The translations under genes and the position numbers were made by a program. From DASSWG01 sp041689995 (GTDB taxonomy: Bacteria > Bacteroidota > Bacteroidia > Flavobacteriales > Flavobacteriaceae): DNA of 30,119 bases. The stretch covers positions 1 to 30,119 of the forward strand of contig JBDNFD010000046.1 of the NCBI GenBank assembly GCA_041689995.1. Direction: 5' to 3'. Below, in pieces: positions 23,705-30,119 of this stretch (position 1 is its first letter; every line of letters begins with the position of its first letter). Under the pieces are notes generated by a model. That model was not told the origin of the DNA and made no database searches. It worked only from the letters and a program-made list of their open reading frames with translations.

Positions 23705-24049
23705 TCATAGTTCGCCTAAGTGTGTAAATTTAAAACCCTTTTCATATTTCAATCCGTAACCAAAAAGACGATCCAAAGAAGTGTGCGAAAAAAGGATTAT
23801 TCCAACGAGTTGCAGGATTTGGTTTTCGAGATAAATGCCCAAAAAGAAAATTAAAATTGCCATTCCTTTGTGGTGAAATAAATTATAGGAAATTGCACCG
23901 ATTTTGTTGCCGAACAAATAGCCCAACATGCCGATATCGGGTGCTAGTAATAACCCGAAAAACCACCACCAAGAAAGATTAAAAGTGGAAAAAACGTAAA
24001 TTCCCAATAGGAGCATTGCCAACTCCTCCAATTTTAAAATACGATTCAT
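23705..24049 (-). CDS. DUF4260 membrane protein
   Basis: A 114-aa protein with about four membrane helices and the DUF4260 hallmarks LLLAPDIGMLGY, NLFHHKG and SHTSLDRLFGYGLKY. Function is unknown. Its ATG overlaps the end of the cyclase-family gene by 4 bp (24046-24049), a sign of translational coupling. Confidence 0.85.
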   Translation of the reverse strand: MNRILKLEELAMLLLGIYVFSTFNLSWWWFFGLLLAPDIGMLGYLFGNKIGAISYNLFHHKGMAILIFFLGIYLENQILQLVGIILFSHTSLDRLFGYGLKYEKGFKFTHLGEL

Positions 24050-24798
24050 GTGGGTTCTATTTTATAAAGAACTGGTTTGCAGGGAGCGGCGTCATTTTCT
24101 AAAGGCGCTGGTTGAAGGTTCAACAGATATTTTCCGTCTTTGACAGTATCAGGAACGAAAATCAACTCTGTAATGGTGGCTTCAAGTCGCGTGTTTTCTG
24201 GATAGTTCCAAAACGCCCGGTGCGCCAATAATTTTCCATTATCTTTCTCCTTATCCACCGAAGGCAAATCGATGAGCAGATGTTGTATTTCGCATTCGCG
24301 GATAAATATCGCTGCTTCTTCCAATAAATAAGGCCAATTGGTGTGGCTGTATTTTTTGGATTTTTTTGCCTCTAAATTGGGCAGTGTCCTGATTATCAAA
24401 GTTTCAACTTCTTGTTTTTTCAACAAACTTTCCAATTGACTTTTTGTGAAGACTTGATCTTCGTTTCGTCTTTCCGGAGTGATAGAAATGACTTTTGCCT
24501 TGAAAAAATGTCTTTTTAAACAGCGGTTAATGCTATGAAATTCTTCAGAGATATGACCCACACATTCCGTGTGCGTTCCATGTGCATGCGGATTGAAAAA
24601 TACATTGTTGAAATTCACCGAAGCACCTTCAGAAACCTTCGCGATCCAATCACCATTTTTTACTGGCTCTATTTTTGGCGCATCCAAATACCAAGCCACG
24701 GGGTTTTCAGAATTTCCACGCATTGTTAGGGAAATATCCAGGGGTTTGGACAAATCCACGGTGATTTTTTCGTTCGGTAACTGGATGTTTGCTTTCAA
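24046..24798 (-). CDS. cyclase family protein (PF04199-like metal hydrolase)
   Basis: A 250-aa cyclase/kynurenine-formamidase-fold protein. The metal motif is HAHGTHTECVGH (about 72-83), with Glu where KynB enzymes usually have Asp, and without the following proline. The rest fits the family only loosely, so kynurenine formamidase activity is not supported, although the kynurenine operon is in the same window. The start is TTG at 24798: hemW ends in the same frame at 24817-24819, and no ATG, GTG or other TTG lies between. It is co-transcribed with hemW and coupled to the DUF4260 gene. Confidence 0.82.
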   Translation of the reverse strand: MKANIQLPNEKITVDLSKPLDISLTMRGNSENPVAWYLDAPKIEPVKNGDWIAKVSEGASVNFNNVFFNPHAHGTHTECVGHISEEFHSINRCLKRHFFKAKVISITPERRNEDQVFTKSQLESLLKKQEVETLIIRTLPNLEAKKSKKYSHTNWPYLLEEAAIFIRECEIQHLLIDLPSVDKEKDNGKLLAHRAFWNYPENTRLEATITELIFVPDTVKDGKYLLNLQPAPLENDAAPCKPVLYKIEPT

Positions 24799-24816
24799 AG
24801 TAAACTTATATGCTAT

Positions 24817-25932
24817 TTATTTTACCCAAAAAAGTTCTGCTGCAATGCCGTCACTCAAAAATTTTCCTTCCGAAGAAATTTTCAAGAACCCGTTTTCCAA
24901 AAGTAGCAAATCTCGCTTTAAATAGGGTTTGGATTCCTTCATCAAATATTCTTTTTTTTCTTTCCCGAATTTCTCTTCGATTTCCGATACTTGGATACCT
25001 TGTCGAAGTCGTAATCGCGTCATCACAAATTCATTGTATTTATCGGTTTCGGATAGAATTTCAAACTCGTTCGGCAAGCTGTTTTGTTGAATGTTGGCAA
25101 TGTATTTTATGTTGTTGGAAACGTTCCAACTGCGCTGATTTCCGTTGTAACTATGCGCCGAAGGACCAATTCCCAGGTATTTTTTTCCGTGCCAATAGGC
25201 TAAATTATTTCTCGAAAAATAACCTGATCTTCCAAAATTTGAAAACTCGTAATGTTCGAAATTCGCATTGTCTAAGGTTTTGGTCAAAATTTCAAAATGT
25301 TGTTTTGCCACGTCGTCGTCCACAGGTTTAATTTTCCCCGTGCGAATGAATTTTGCCAATGCGGTTTTTGGTTCCACCGTTAACGCATAAGCGGAAATAT
25401 GTGGGATTTTCAATGAAAGGGCGATTTCCAAGTTTTTTTTCCAACGAAAATCGCTCATTCCGGGGATTCCATAAATCAGATCAATGGAAATATTTTCAAA
25501 CTTTTGTTTGGCAAGTTCAATACTTTTTAAGGCTTCTTCGGAATTGTGAGCGCGGTTCATCAATTTTAAATCTTCTTCGAAAAAAGATTGTACCCCGATG
25601 CTCAACCGGTTGATTTTCGTTTTGGAAAGTTCCTCGATTTTTTCTTCGGAAAGATCATCAGGATTAGCTTCCAAGGTGATTTCTGCATCTTTTGAAACAG
25701 CATAATTCTGAAAAATACTTTCGAAAATTTGATCCAGTTCTTCGGCAGTTAATAAACTTGGGGTTCCGCCGCCAAAATAAATGGTTTCTACGGTTTCGGA
25801 AATTTCATTTTTCCGCAAAACGAGTTCTTGGCAAAGTGCGTCCACCAATTCGCTTTTTCGTTTCATGGAAGTCGAGAAATGGAAATCACAATAATGGCAT
25901 GCCTGTTTGCAAAAAGGAATATGGAAGTACAT
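24817..25932 (-). CDS. hemW: HemW-like radical SAM protein (heme chaperone; often annotated as oxygen-independent coproporphyrinogen III oxidase)
   Basis: A 371-aa radical SAM protein starting MYFHIPFCKQACHYCDF, i.e. the Cx3Cx2C [4Fe-4S] motif at about residues 8-15. GGGTPSLL near 53-60, GVQSFFEEDLKLMNR, LIYGIPG and the C-terminal HemN_C region follow. The short N-terminus, and Phe in place of the extra cysteine of the HemN motif, indicate HemW (heme insertion chaperone), not a true CPO. An in-frame TAG two codons before the ATG fixes the start. It is the first gene of the operon that continues to the MutS-like gene. Confidence 0.9.
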   Translation of the reverse strand: MYFHIPFCKQACHYCDFHFSTSMKRKSELVDALCQELVLRKNEISETVETIYFGGGTPSLLTAEELDQIFESIFQNYAVSKDAEITLEANPDDLSEEKIEELSKTKINRLSIGVQSFFEEDLKLMNRAHNSEEALKSIELAKQKFENISIDLIYGIPGMSDFRWKKNLEIALSLKIPHISAYALTVEPKTALAKFIRTGKIKPVDDDVAKQHFEILTKTLDNANFEHYEFSNFGRSGYFSRNNLAYWHGKKYLGIGPSAHSYNGNQRSWNVSNNIKYIANIQQNSLPNEFEILSETDKYNEFVMTRLRLRQGIQVSEIEEKFGKEKKEYLMKESKPYLKRDLLLLENGFLKISSEGKFLSDGIAAELFWVK

Positions 25933-26070
25933 TTTGACTATTTTTTACGAAGGGTTGCTTTGTTGAAATCAGATATTGTAATTCAACTAATTTCTGGTTC
26001 TCTTCTAAAAGTTTGAAAGTTGAATTTTTATTTTATGCTGTTTTGGCTTAGAATTAAAACTACAGCAAAT

Positions 26071-26145
26071 TTCCTTTAAAACGAAGAAATGTTCCTTTAA
26101 AACCATTGAAATTCTTTAATTTTATCGATCCTAATTTTTATCGAT
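26071..26145. repeat. two pairs of direct repeats upstream of the channel gene
   Basis: TTCCTTTAAAAC occurs at 26071-26082 and 26092-26103, a 21-bp period (two helical turns), suggesting a tandem operator. Just downstream, TAATTTTATCGAT (26117-26129) and TAATTTTTATCGAT (26132-26145) repeat, the second overlapping the start codon. Confidence 0.5.
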
Positions 26146-27223
26146 GAGATATTTTAATTATTTTTTACTTTTTACTTTCCTAATTATTGGTTTTGTTGGT
26201 GAAGCCGCAATTGTTCAAAAAGACACCTTAAATGTCGGTTATGTCGGTTCCGCCCCGTTTATTATTTCAACCCCCGATGGTCAGCGACCTAAAGGAATAG
26301 TGTTCGATATTTGGCGGGAAATCGCATTTTCTATAAATAAACAATACCGATTAAAAGAAATGTCCTCCATTGACCAAGGCATTTCCTCCGTTCGAACGGG
26401 AGAACTCGATGTGCTTATTGGACCTATTACCATTAATAGTGAACGTGCGACAAAGATAGCTTTTTCTCAACCTTTTTATGATACTGAATTGGCGTTGTTG
26501 GCCCCGGTAGTGGAGCTTTCGTTTTGGGATCATCTCACGCCTTTTCTCTCTTCCACATTTTTGTTCGCTATTTTAGGGTTATTACTCACTTTGGGAATAG
26601 TGGGATTTCTTTTTTGGTTGGTCGAAGGAAGGCACTTTCCAGAAGATTATCCGAAAGACCCCATTAAATGTATCGGTATCGGAGCTTGGTTGGCGGTGGT
26701 AACGATGACCACTGTGGGTTATGGTGATTATGCCCCAAAAACCCCGAAAGGTCGGGTGGTGATGGGAAGCTGGATGATTATTTCCCTGATTTTGGCTACT
26801 ACTTTTGTGGCCGGCATCGCGACGACTTTTTCAAAAGTTGGCCAAGGTAAAAAAACCATCGCAAGTCTGAACCAACTGGATGGAAAGGAAGTGGCAGTTC
26901 CTTCCAACCAAAAAGTGATATCCTTAATTCGAGCAGTCAGTGGCGACCCCGTTAAAGTACAAGATGTGTCGGAAGCTTATTCTTTATTGCTCGAAGGAAA
27001 AGTGGATGCTGTTTTATACGACCAAGTTCCATTGAAATATGTTTTTGAAAAGGGTGAAAAGGGAAATTACTTACTTACCAAGAAAAATATTTACCCCCAA
27101 CATTATGGATTTATTTTGCGGAATGAAAGTGATTTGAAAAGCCTTATCGACAAGCAAATTATCAGAATGCGCGAGTCCAATGAAATTGGGGAAATTGTTT
27201 CTCAGTGGATTTCTTCCAAATAG
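26144..27223 (+). CDS. GluR0-like prokaryotic ligand-gated potassium channel
   Basis: A 359-aa protein with a signal peptide (about 1-22), then a type-3 periplasmic binding (SBP) domain split by an ion-channel unit. The first half (about 27-115) has DTLNVGYVGSAPF and ERATKIAFSQPFYD, the latter containing the usual ligand-binding arginine. Helix M1 lies at about 130-152, a pore helix with filter TVGYGD at 190-195, and helix M2 at about 206-226. The second half of the binding domain then runs from about 240 to 359. This S1-M1-P-M2-S2 order is that of cyanobacterial GluR0, and TVGYGD predicts K+ selectivity. The ligand, probably an amino acid, is not known. It is a monocistronic gene convergent with ruvC. 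Confidence 0.9.
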   Translation: MRYFNYFLLFTFLIIGFVGEAAIVQKDTLNVGYVGSAPFIISTPDGQRPKGIVFDIWREIAFSINKQYRLKEMSSIDQGISSVRTGELDVLIGPITINSERATKIAFSQPFYDTELALLAPVVELSFWDHLTPFLSSTFLFAILGLLLTLGIVGFLFWLVEGRHFPEDYPKDPIKCIGIGAWLAVVTMTTVGYGDYAPKTPKGRVVMGSWMIISLILATTFVAGIATTFSKVGQGKKTIASLNQLDGKEVAVPSNQKVISLIRAVSGDPVKVQDVSEAYSLLLEGKVDAVLYDQVPLKYVFEKGEKGNYLLTKKNIYPQHYGFILRNESDLKSLIDKQIIRMRESNEIGEIVSQWISSK

Positions 27224-27250
27224 CAAAATTGACGTGAGTGGTTTTCCATT

Positions 27251-27814
27251 CTATTTCACTTTTTTGGGGTTCTGTTTCACAAAAGCACTCCAGCCTGAAT
27301 AATTTTTTCCGGATGTGATTTTTCCCTGGTTATAAAAATGGCAAACTGCAGCTGCCAAACCGTCCGTGGAATCCAGATTTTTGGGCAAAGATTTTAGTTT
27401 CAACAAACTTTGCAACATCTTGGCGACTTGTTCTTTGCTGGCATTCCCGTTTCCTGTGATGGACATTTTTATTTTTTTTGGCGAATATTCCACAATTGGT
27501 ATTTCCCGGCTCAATCCCGCTGCCATTGCGACACCTTGAGCTCTTCCCAATTTCAGCATGGATTGTACATTTTTTCCATAAAAAGGAGCTTCGATAGCAA
27601 TTTCGTCCGGATGGTAATTATCAATCAGTTCCAAGGTGCGCTCAAAAATTAATTTGAGTTTCAGGTAATGATCGTCATATTTTTTCAGCAGAAGCTCGTT
27701 CATTTGCAAAAACTCCATTTCCTTTCCTGTAACTTTTATCAACCCGAATCCCATGATCGTAGTTCCCGGATCGATTCCGAGGATTATTTTTTCGATTGTA
27801 GAAGGCTTTGGCAT
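27251..27814 (-). CDS. ruvC: crossover junction endodeoxyribonuclease RuvC
   Basis: Holliday-junction resolvase, 187 aa. The four catalytic acids are all present: Asp15 in LGIDPGT, Glu75 in IAIEAPFYGKN, and Asp148 and Asp151 in LDSTDGLAAAVCHF. GNGNASKEQVAKM is the family DNA-contact region. A short lysine-rich C-terminal tail extends past the core. No ruvA or ruvB is nearby, which is common in Bacteroidota. Confidence 0.95.
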   Translation of the reverse strand: MPKPSTIEKIILGIDPGTTIMGFGLIKVTGKEMEFLQMNELLLKKYDDHYLKLKLIFERTLELIDNYHPDEIAIEAPFYGKNVQSMLKLGRAQGVAMAAGLSREIPIVEYSPKKIKMSITGNGNASKEQVAKMLQSLLKLKSLPKNLDSTDGLAAAVCHFYNQGKITSGKNYSGWSAFVKQNPKKVK

Positions 27815-27987
27815 GCAGCGAAATTACGGAAAATTCTTGGCAGTGGTTAATGGAGTGTTCAGTTTTGGCAGGCAGTTTTTGCCAAATTGGGCGATCTTTC
27901 GTGGAAATAAGAATATCCCGATCTTCCGTAAAATTTTCTAAAGTAGCACTTTTCTACTGATTTTGATGTTGTTGTTATTTTTCCAAC

Positions 27988-28464
27988 TCACTCCGAAACC
28001 ACCTGTATTGGCAAAGTGAATTTTGTCGCCACCGGAATTCCCCGAGTTCGGGCGGGAAATATTTTGGGCAAATCTTGTATCCCTTTCTCGAGCCAATTTC
28101 TAAGTTCTGGGATTTCTTCGTGCAATTTTTCGGACATAATCAAGGAATCCACTTTGGGTTTTCCTTCCGAAGAAATGAATAAAAATAAAGTTGCGGTTTC
28201 GTGAATGGAATCTTTCGAAATGATTTGATGTTTGGCAAATTCTTCATAAATATGTTCAACCAATATTTTTTCAAAACAATTTTTCAAAGCTGGTTTTTCC
28301 ATAAGTTCTTGGCAGGCAGCAAATGAAGGATAAACATCCACGGCATTCCAATCAAAATGGGATAGTTGTTCGTTTAAAACTTCTTCGGAGGTGATTTTTT
28401 TGGTCTCAAAATCCTTGCATCCACATACGAGCAATAATAAAATGACAAGTGTAATTTTCCGCAT
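27988..28464 (-). CDS. lipoprotein with a TonB-C-like C-terminal domain
   Basis: 158 aa from ATG 28464 (MRKITLVILLLLVCGC: lipobox, Cys16 of this start). The middle has conserved-looking cysteines (FAACQEL, KNCFEKI), resembling other Bacteroidota proteins that place such a segment before a TonB-like domain. The end (LFLFISSEGKPKVDSL to FPARTRGIPVATKFTLPIQV) resembles TonB C-terminal domains, with PA...GIPV...FTLPI. It has no membrane anchor or proline-rich linker, so it is not a working TonB. Function unknown. An in-frame ATG 15 bp upstream is less likely. Confidence 0.75.
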   Translation of the reverse strand: MRKITLVILLLLVCGCKDFETKKITSEEVLNEQLSHFDWNAVDVYPSFAACQELMEKPALKNCFEKILVEHIYEEFAKHQIISKDSIHETATLFLFISSEGKPKVDSLIMSEKLHEEIPELRNWLEKGIQDLPKIFPARTRGIPVATKFTLPIQVVSE

Positions 28465-28575
28465 AGGGTAAAAATACAAAAATTCCTCTTTAGAAATTGA
28501 GTTGCGTCGGTGAACAATTCGGTACGTTTTATGGACTCTTTTTTATTTTTTGAACAAACCCGATCGGCAATTCTC

Positions 28576-28605
28576 TTGACTTTCGGGAAGGATGTCGTAT
28601 TTTTG
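28576..28605 (+). promoter_or_regulatory. Bacteroidota-type promoter of lpdA (TTG-N19-TATTTTTG)
   Basis: TTG at 28576-28578 and TATTTTTG at 28598-28605 with exactly 19 bp between, the canonical -33/-7 layout. The transcript should start near 28609, giving a leader of about 29 nt to the ATG at 28638. Confidence 0.7.
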
Positions 28606-28637
28606 TGATCGTTTTTAAAACCATCAAAAATCGAATT

Positions 28638-30044
28638 ATGAAAGCATACGATGTTGTGATTATTGGTTCTGGTCCCGGAGGATATGTGGCGGCGATACGC
28701 TGCGCACAATTGGGAATGAAAACCGCAATGATCGAAAAATATTCAACCTTGGGGGGCACTTGCCTTAATGTGGGTTGTATTCCCTCCAAAGCATTATTGG
28801 ATTCCTCGCACCATTATCAAGAAGCGACGGATCATTTTGGGGAACATGGCATTGAAATTTCCGGCGAAATAAAAGTCGATCTTCAAAAAATGATGGAACG
28901 CAAAGTTTCCGTGGTCGAACAAACAACCAAGGGGATTGCTTTTTTGATGGACAAAAATAAAATCGACACGTTTGAAGGTGTGGGTTCATTTAAAGATTCC
29001 ACGCATATCACAATTACAAAAAGTGATAAATCCACGGAAACTATTGAAGCAAAAAACACGATTATTGCTACCGGCAGCAAACCTTCAACCCTTCCGTTTA
29101 TAAAAATTGATAAAAAGAAAATAATCACTTCCACCGAAGCATTGGAATTGAAAGAAATTCCGAAGCATTTATTGATTATAGGCGGCGGCGTCATTGGGCT
29201 GGAACTCGGACAAGTCTATAACCGTTTGGGATCTGAAGTGACCGTTATCGAATACATGGATCGAATTATTCCTACAATGGATTCGGCACAGAGCAAGGAA
29301 TTGATGAAAGTTTTGAAAAAGCAAAATATGAAATTTGCGCTTTCCCATAAAGTGTCTTCTGTGGAGAAAAAAGGGGAGGAGATTGTCGTGAAAGCCACCG
29401 ATAAAAAAGGAAAAGAAATAGAATTCAAAGGTGATTATTGTTTGGTCGCTGTGGGAAGAAAACCTTATACCGAGGGACTTGGCGCTGAAAATGCCAGATT
29501 CAAAATAAACGATCGGGGGCAAATTGAAGTGAACGAAAAATTGCAGACCAGTGTTGAAAATATTTACGCCATTGGTGATGTCATTAAAGGAGCAATGTTG
29601 GCTCACAAAGCTGAAGAAGAAGGCGTGTTTGTTGCCGAAATCTTGGCAGGACAAAAACCACATATCAATTACAATCTGATTCCAGGCGTGGTTTATACTT
29701 GGCCAGAAGTCTCTTCGGTCGGGAAAACGGAGGAACTATTGAAAGAGGAAAAAATAGACTACAAAACCGGACAATTTCCAATGCGCGCTTTGGGACGTTC
29801 CAGGGCCAGCGGCGATACCGATGGATTTGTGAAAATTCTCGCAGATAAAAAAACCGATGAAGTTTTGGGCATTCACATGGTTGGACCGCGCGTAGCGGAT
29901 TTGATTGCTGAAGCCGTTGTTGCGATGGAATATCGTGCCAGTGCGGAAGATATTTCGCGTATGAGCCATGCGCATCCAACGTATGCCGAAGCAGTGAAAG
30001 AAGCGGCATTGGACGCCACTGAAAATAGGTCTTTGCATAGTTAG
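28638..30044 (+). CDS. lpdA: dihydrolipoyl dehydrogenase (E3)
   Basis: Oxidises dihydrolipoamide on 2-oxoacid dehydrogenase and glycine cleavage complexes. At 468 aa it has FAD motif VVIIGSGPGGYVAAIRC (5-21), redox disulfide GGTCLNVGCIPSKALL (about 39-54), NAD motif LLIIGGGVIGLELGQVYNRL, central IYAIGDV, and the dimer-interface active-site HAHPTYAEA near the end. ATG 28638 is chosen because a GTG at 28605 lies inside the promoter. No E1/E2 genes are adjacent. The next gene starts 28 bp downstream. Confidence 0.95.
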   Translation: MKAYDVVIIGSGPGGYVAAIRCAQLGMKTAMIEKYSTLGGTCLNVGCIPSKALLDSSHHYQEATDHFGEHGIEISGEIKVDLQKMMERKVSVVEQTTKGIAFLMDKNKIDTFEGVGSFKDSTHITITKSDKSTETIEAKNTIIATGSKPSTLPFIKIDKKKIITSTEALELKEIPKHLLIIGGGVIGLELGQVYNRLGSEVTVIEYMDRIIPTMDSAQSKELMKVLKKQNMKFALSHKVSSVEKKGEEIVVKATDKKGKEIEFKGDYCLVAVGRKPYTEGLGAENARFKINDRGQIEVNEKLQTSVENIYAIGDVIKGAMLAHKAEEEGVFVAEILAGQKPHINYNLIPGVVYTWPEVSSVGKTEELLKEEKIDYKTGQFPMRALGRSRASGDTDGFVKILADKKTDEVLGIHMVGPRVADLIAEAVVAMEYRASAEDISRMSHAHPTYAEAVKEAALDATENRSLHS

Positions 30045-30072
30045 AAACCGGCTATTTGTTTGAATAACAATC

Positions 30073-30119
30073 ATGAAAAAAATCCTTGCTTTTTCCAGTT
30101 CCAATAGTCAAAACTCCAT
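30073..30119 (+). CDS. start of an NAD(P)H-dependent FMN reductase-like gene (partial, cut by window end)
   Basis: Only 15 codons are visible: MKKILAFSSSNSQNS. A first strand followed by SSSNSxxS is typical of the flavodoxin-like NADPH-dependent FMN reductase family, where it forms the FMN phosphate loop. The identification rests on this alone. It is probably co-transcribed with lpdA. Confidence 0.5.
   Translation, partial: MKKILAFSSSNSQNS

Noticed and set aside
24046..24798. Cyclase-family protein as the missing kynurenine formamidase (KynB)
   Set aside because: The metal motif is HGTHTECVGH, without the Asp and Pro usual in KynB. The gene is 16 kb from the kyn operon and coupled to hemW and DUF4260.
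24817..25932. True oxygen-independent coproporphyrinogen III oxidase (HemN)
   Set aside because: The motif lacks the extra cysteine and the N-terminal arm of HemN. It fits HemW.

Overview
The window looks like chromosomal DNA of a marine-type flavobacterium (phylum Bacteroidota). Base composition is AT-rich and spacers are short. Several genes carry the Bacteroidota -7 promoter word TAnnTTTG. Characteristic families are present: a HisKA_2 kinase with Reg_prop/Y_Y_Y sensor, a DUF4260 protein, a membrane-anchored MutS-like ATPase and small Wza/Wzc proteins. No rRNA, tRNA, prophage, IS element or CRISPR array was recognised.

Region 1 (1-8252, all minus strand) is a kynurenine degradation operon read from kynU through kmo, a 2-oxo-3-hexenedioate decarboxylase/hydratase-family gene, a RidA-type 2-aminomuconate deaminase and a semialdehyde dehydrogenase to ACMSD. 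Together they take kynurenine towards 2-oxopent-4-enoate by the meta-cleavage route. 3-hydroxyanthranilate dioxygenase and tryptophan dioxygenase are not in the window. The operon is interrupted between the decarboxylase and ridA by a GxxExxY-family PD-(D/E)xK nuclease-like gene inside an array of CGCTGATTT / TCTGCGAAAATC repeats. A related 141-bp tandem repeat abuts the end of the ACMSD gene. The array contains tandem chimeric relics in which the ridA start is fused in frame to the decarboxylase tail. They are best explained by unequal crossing-over at a shared GGAAAAACC word, and this is the most unusual structure in the window.

Region 2 (8253-12166) holds a divergent two-component system: a 1030-residue periplasmic-propeller histidine kinase and a LuxR-type response regulator. 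It shares a 169-bp spacer, with a 7-6-7 dyad, with the kynurenine operon.

Region 3 (12187-15402) is mixed. It has the 3' remnant of an EmrB/QacA transporter beside an isolated operator-like palindrome, a tiny acidic 11-mer-repeat lipoprotein with a clear terminator, a frameshifted lmo0937-like membrane protein, a PabA/TrpG glutamine amidotransferase and two tandem rhodaneses (one cytosolic, one lipoprotein).

Region 4 (15403-21554) is a capsule/exopolysaccharide start module. A FlaA1/CapD-type membrane dehydratase (minus) is divergent from a YwqE/CpsB-like tyrosine phosphatase, Wza and a Wzc tyrosine kinase (plus), which end at a strong terminator.

Region 5 (21530-30119) carries a minus-strand operon hemW - cyclase family - DUF4260 - YjbR - MutS-like. 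It is followed by a GluR0-like ligand-gated potassium channel, ruvC, a TonB-C-like lipoprotein, dihydrolipoyl dehydrogenase, and the first codons of an FMN-reductase-like gene cut by the window edge.

All family calls come from reading motifs by eye. No database search was run.
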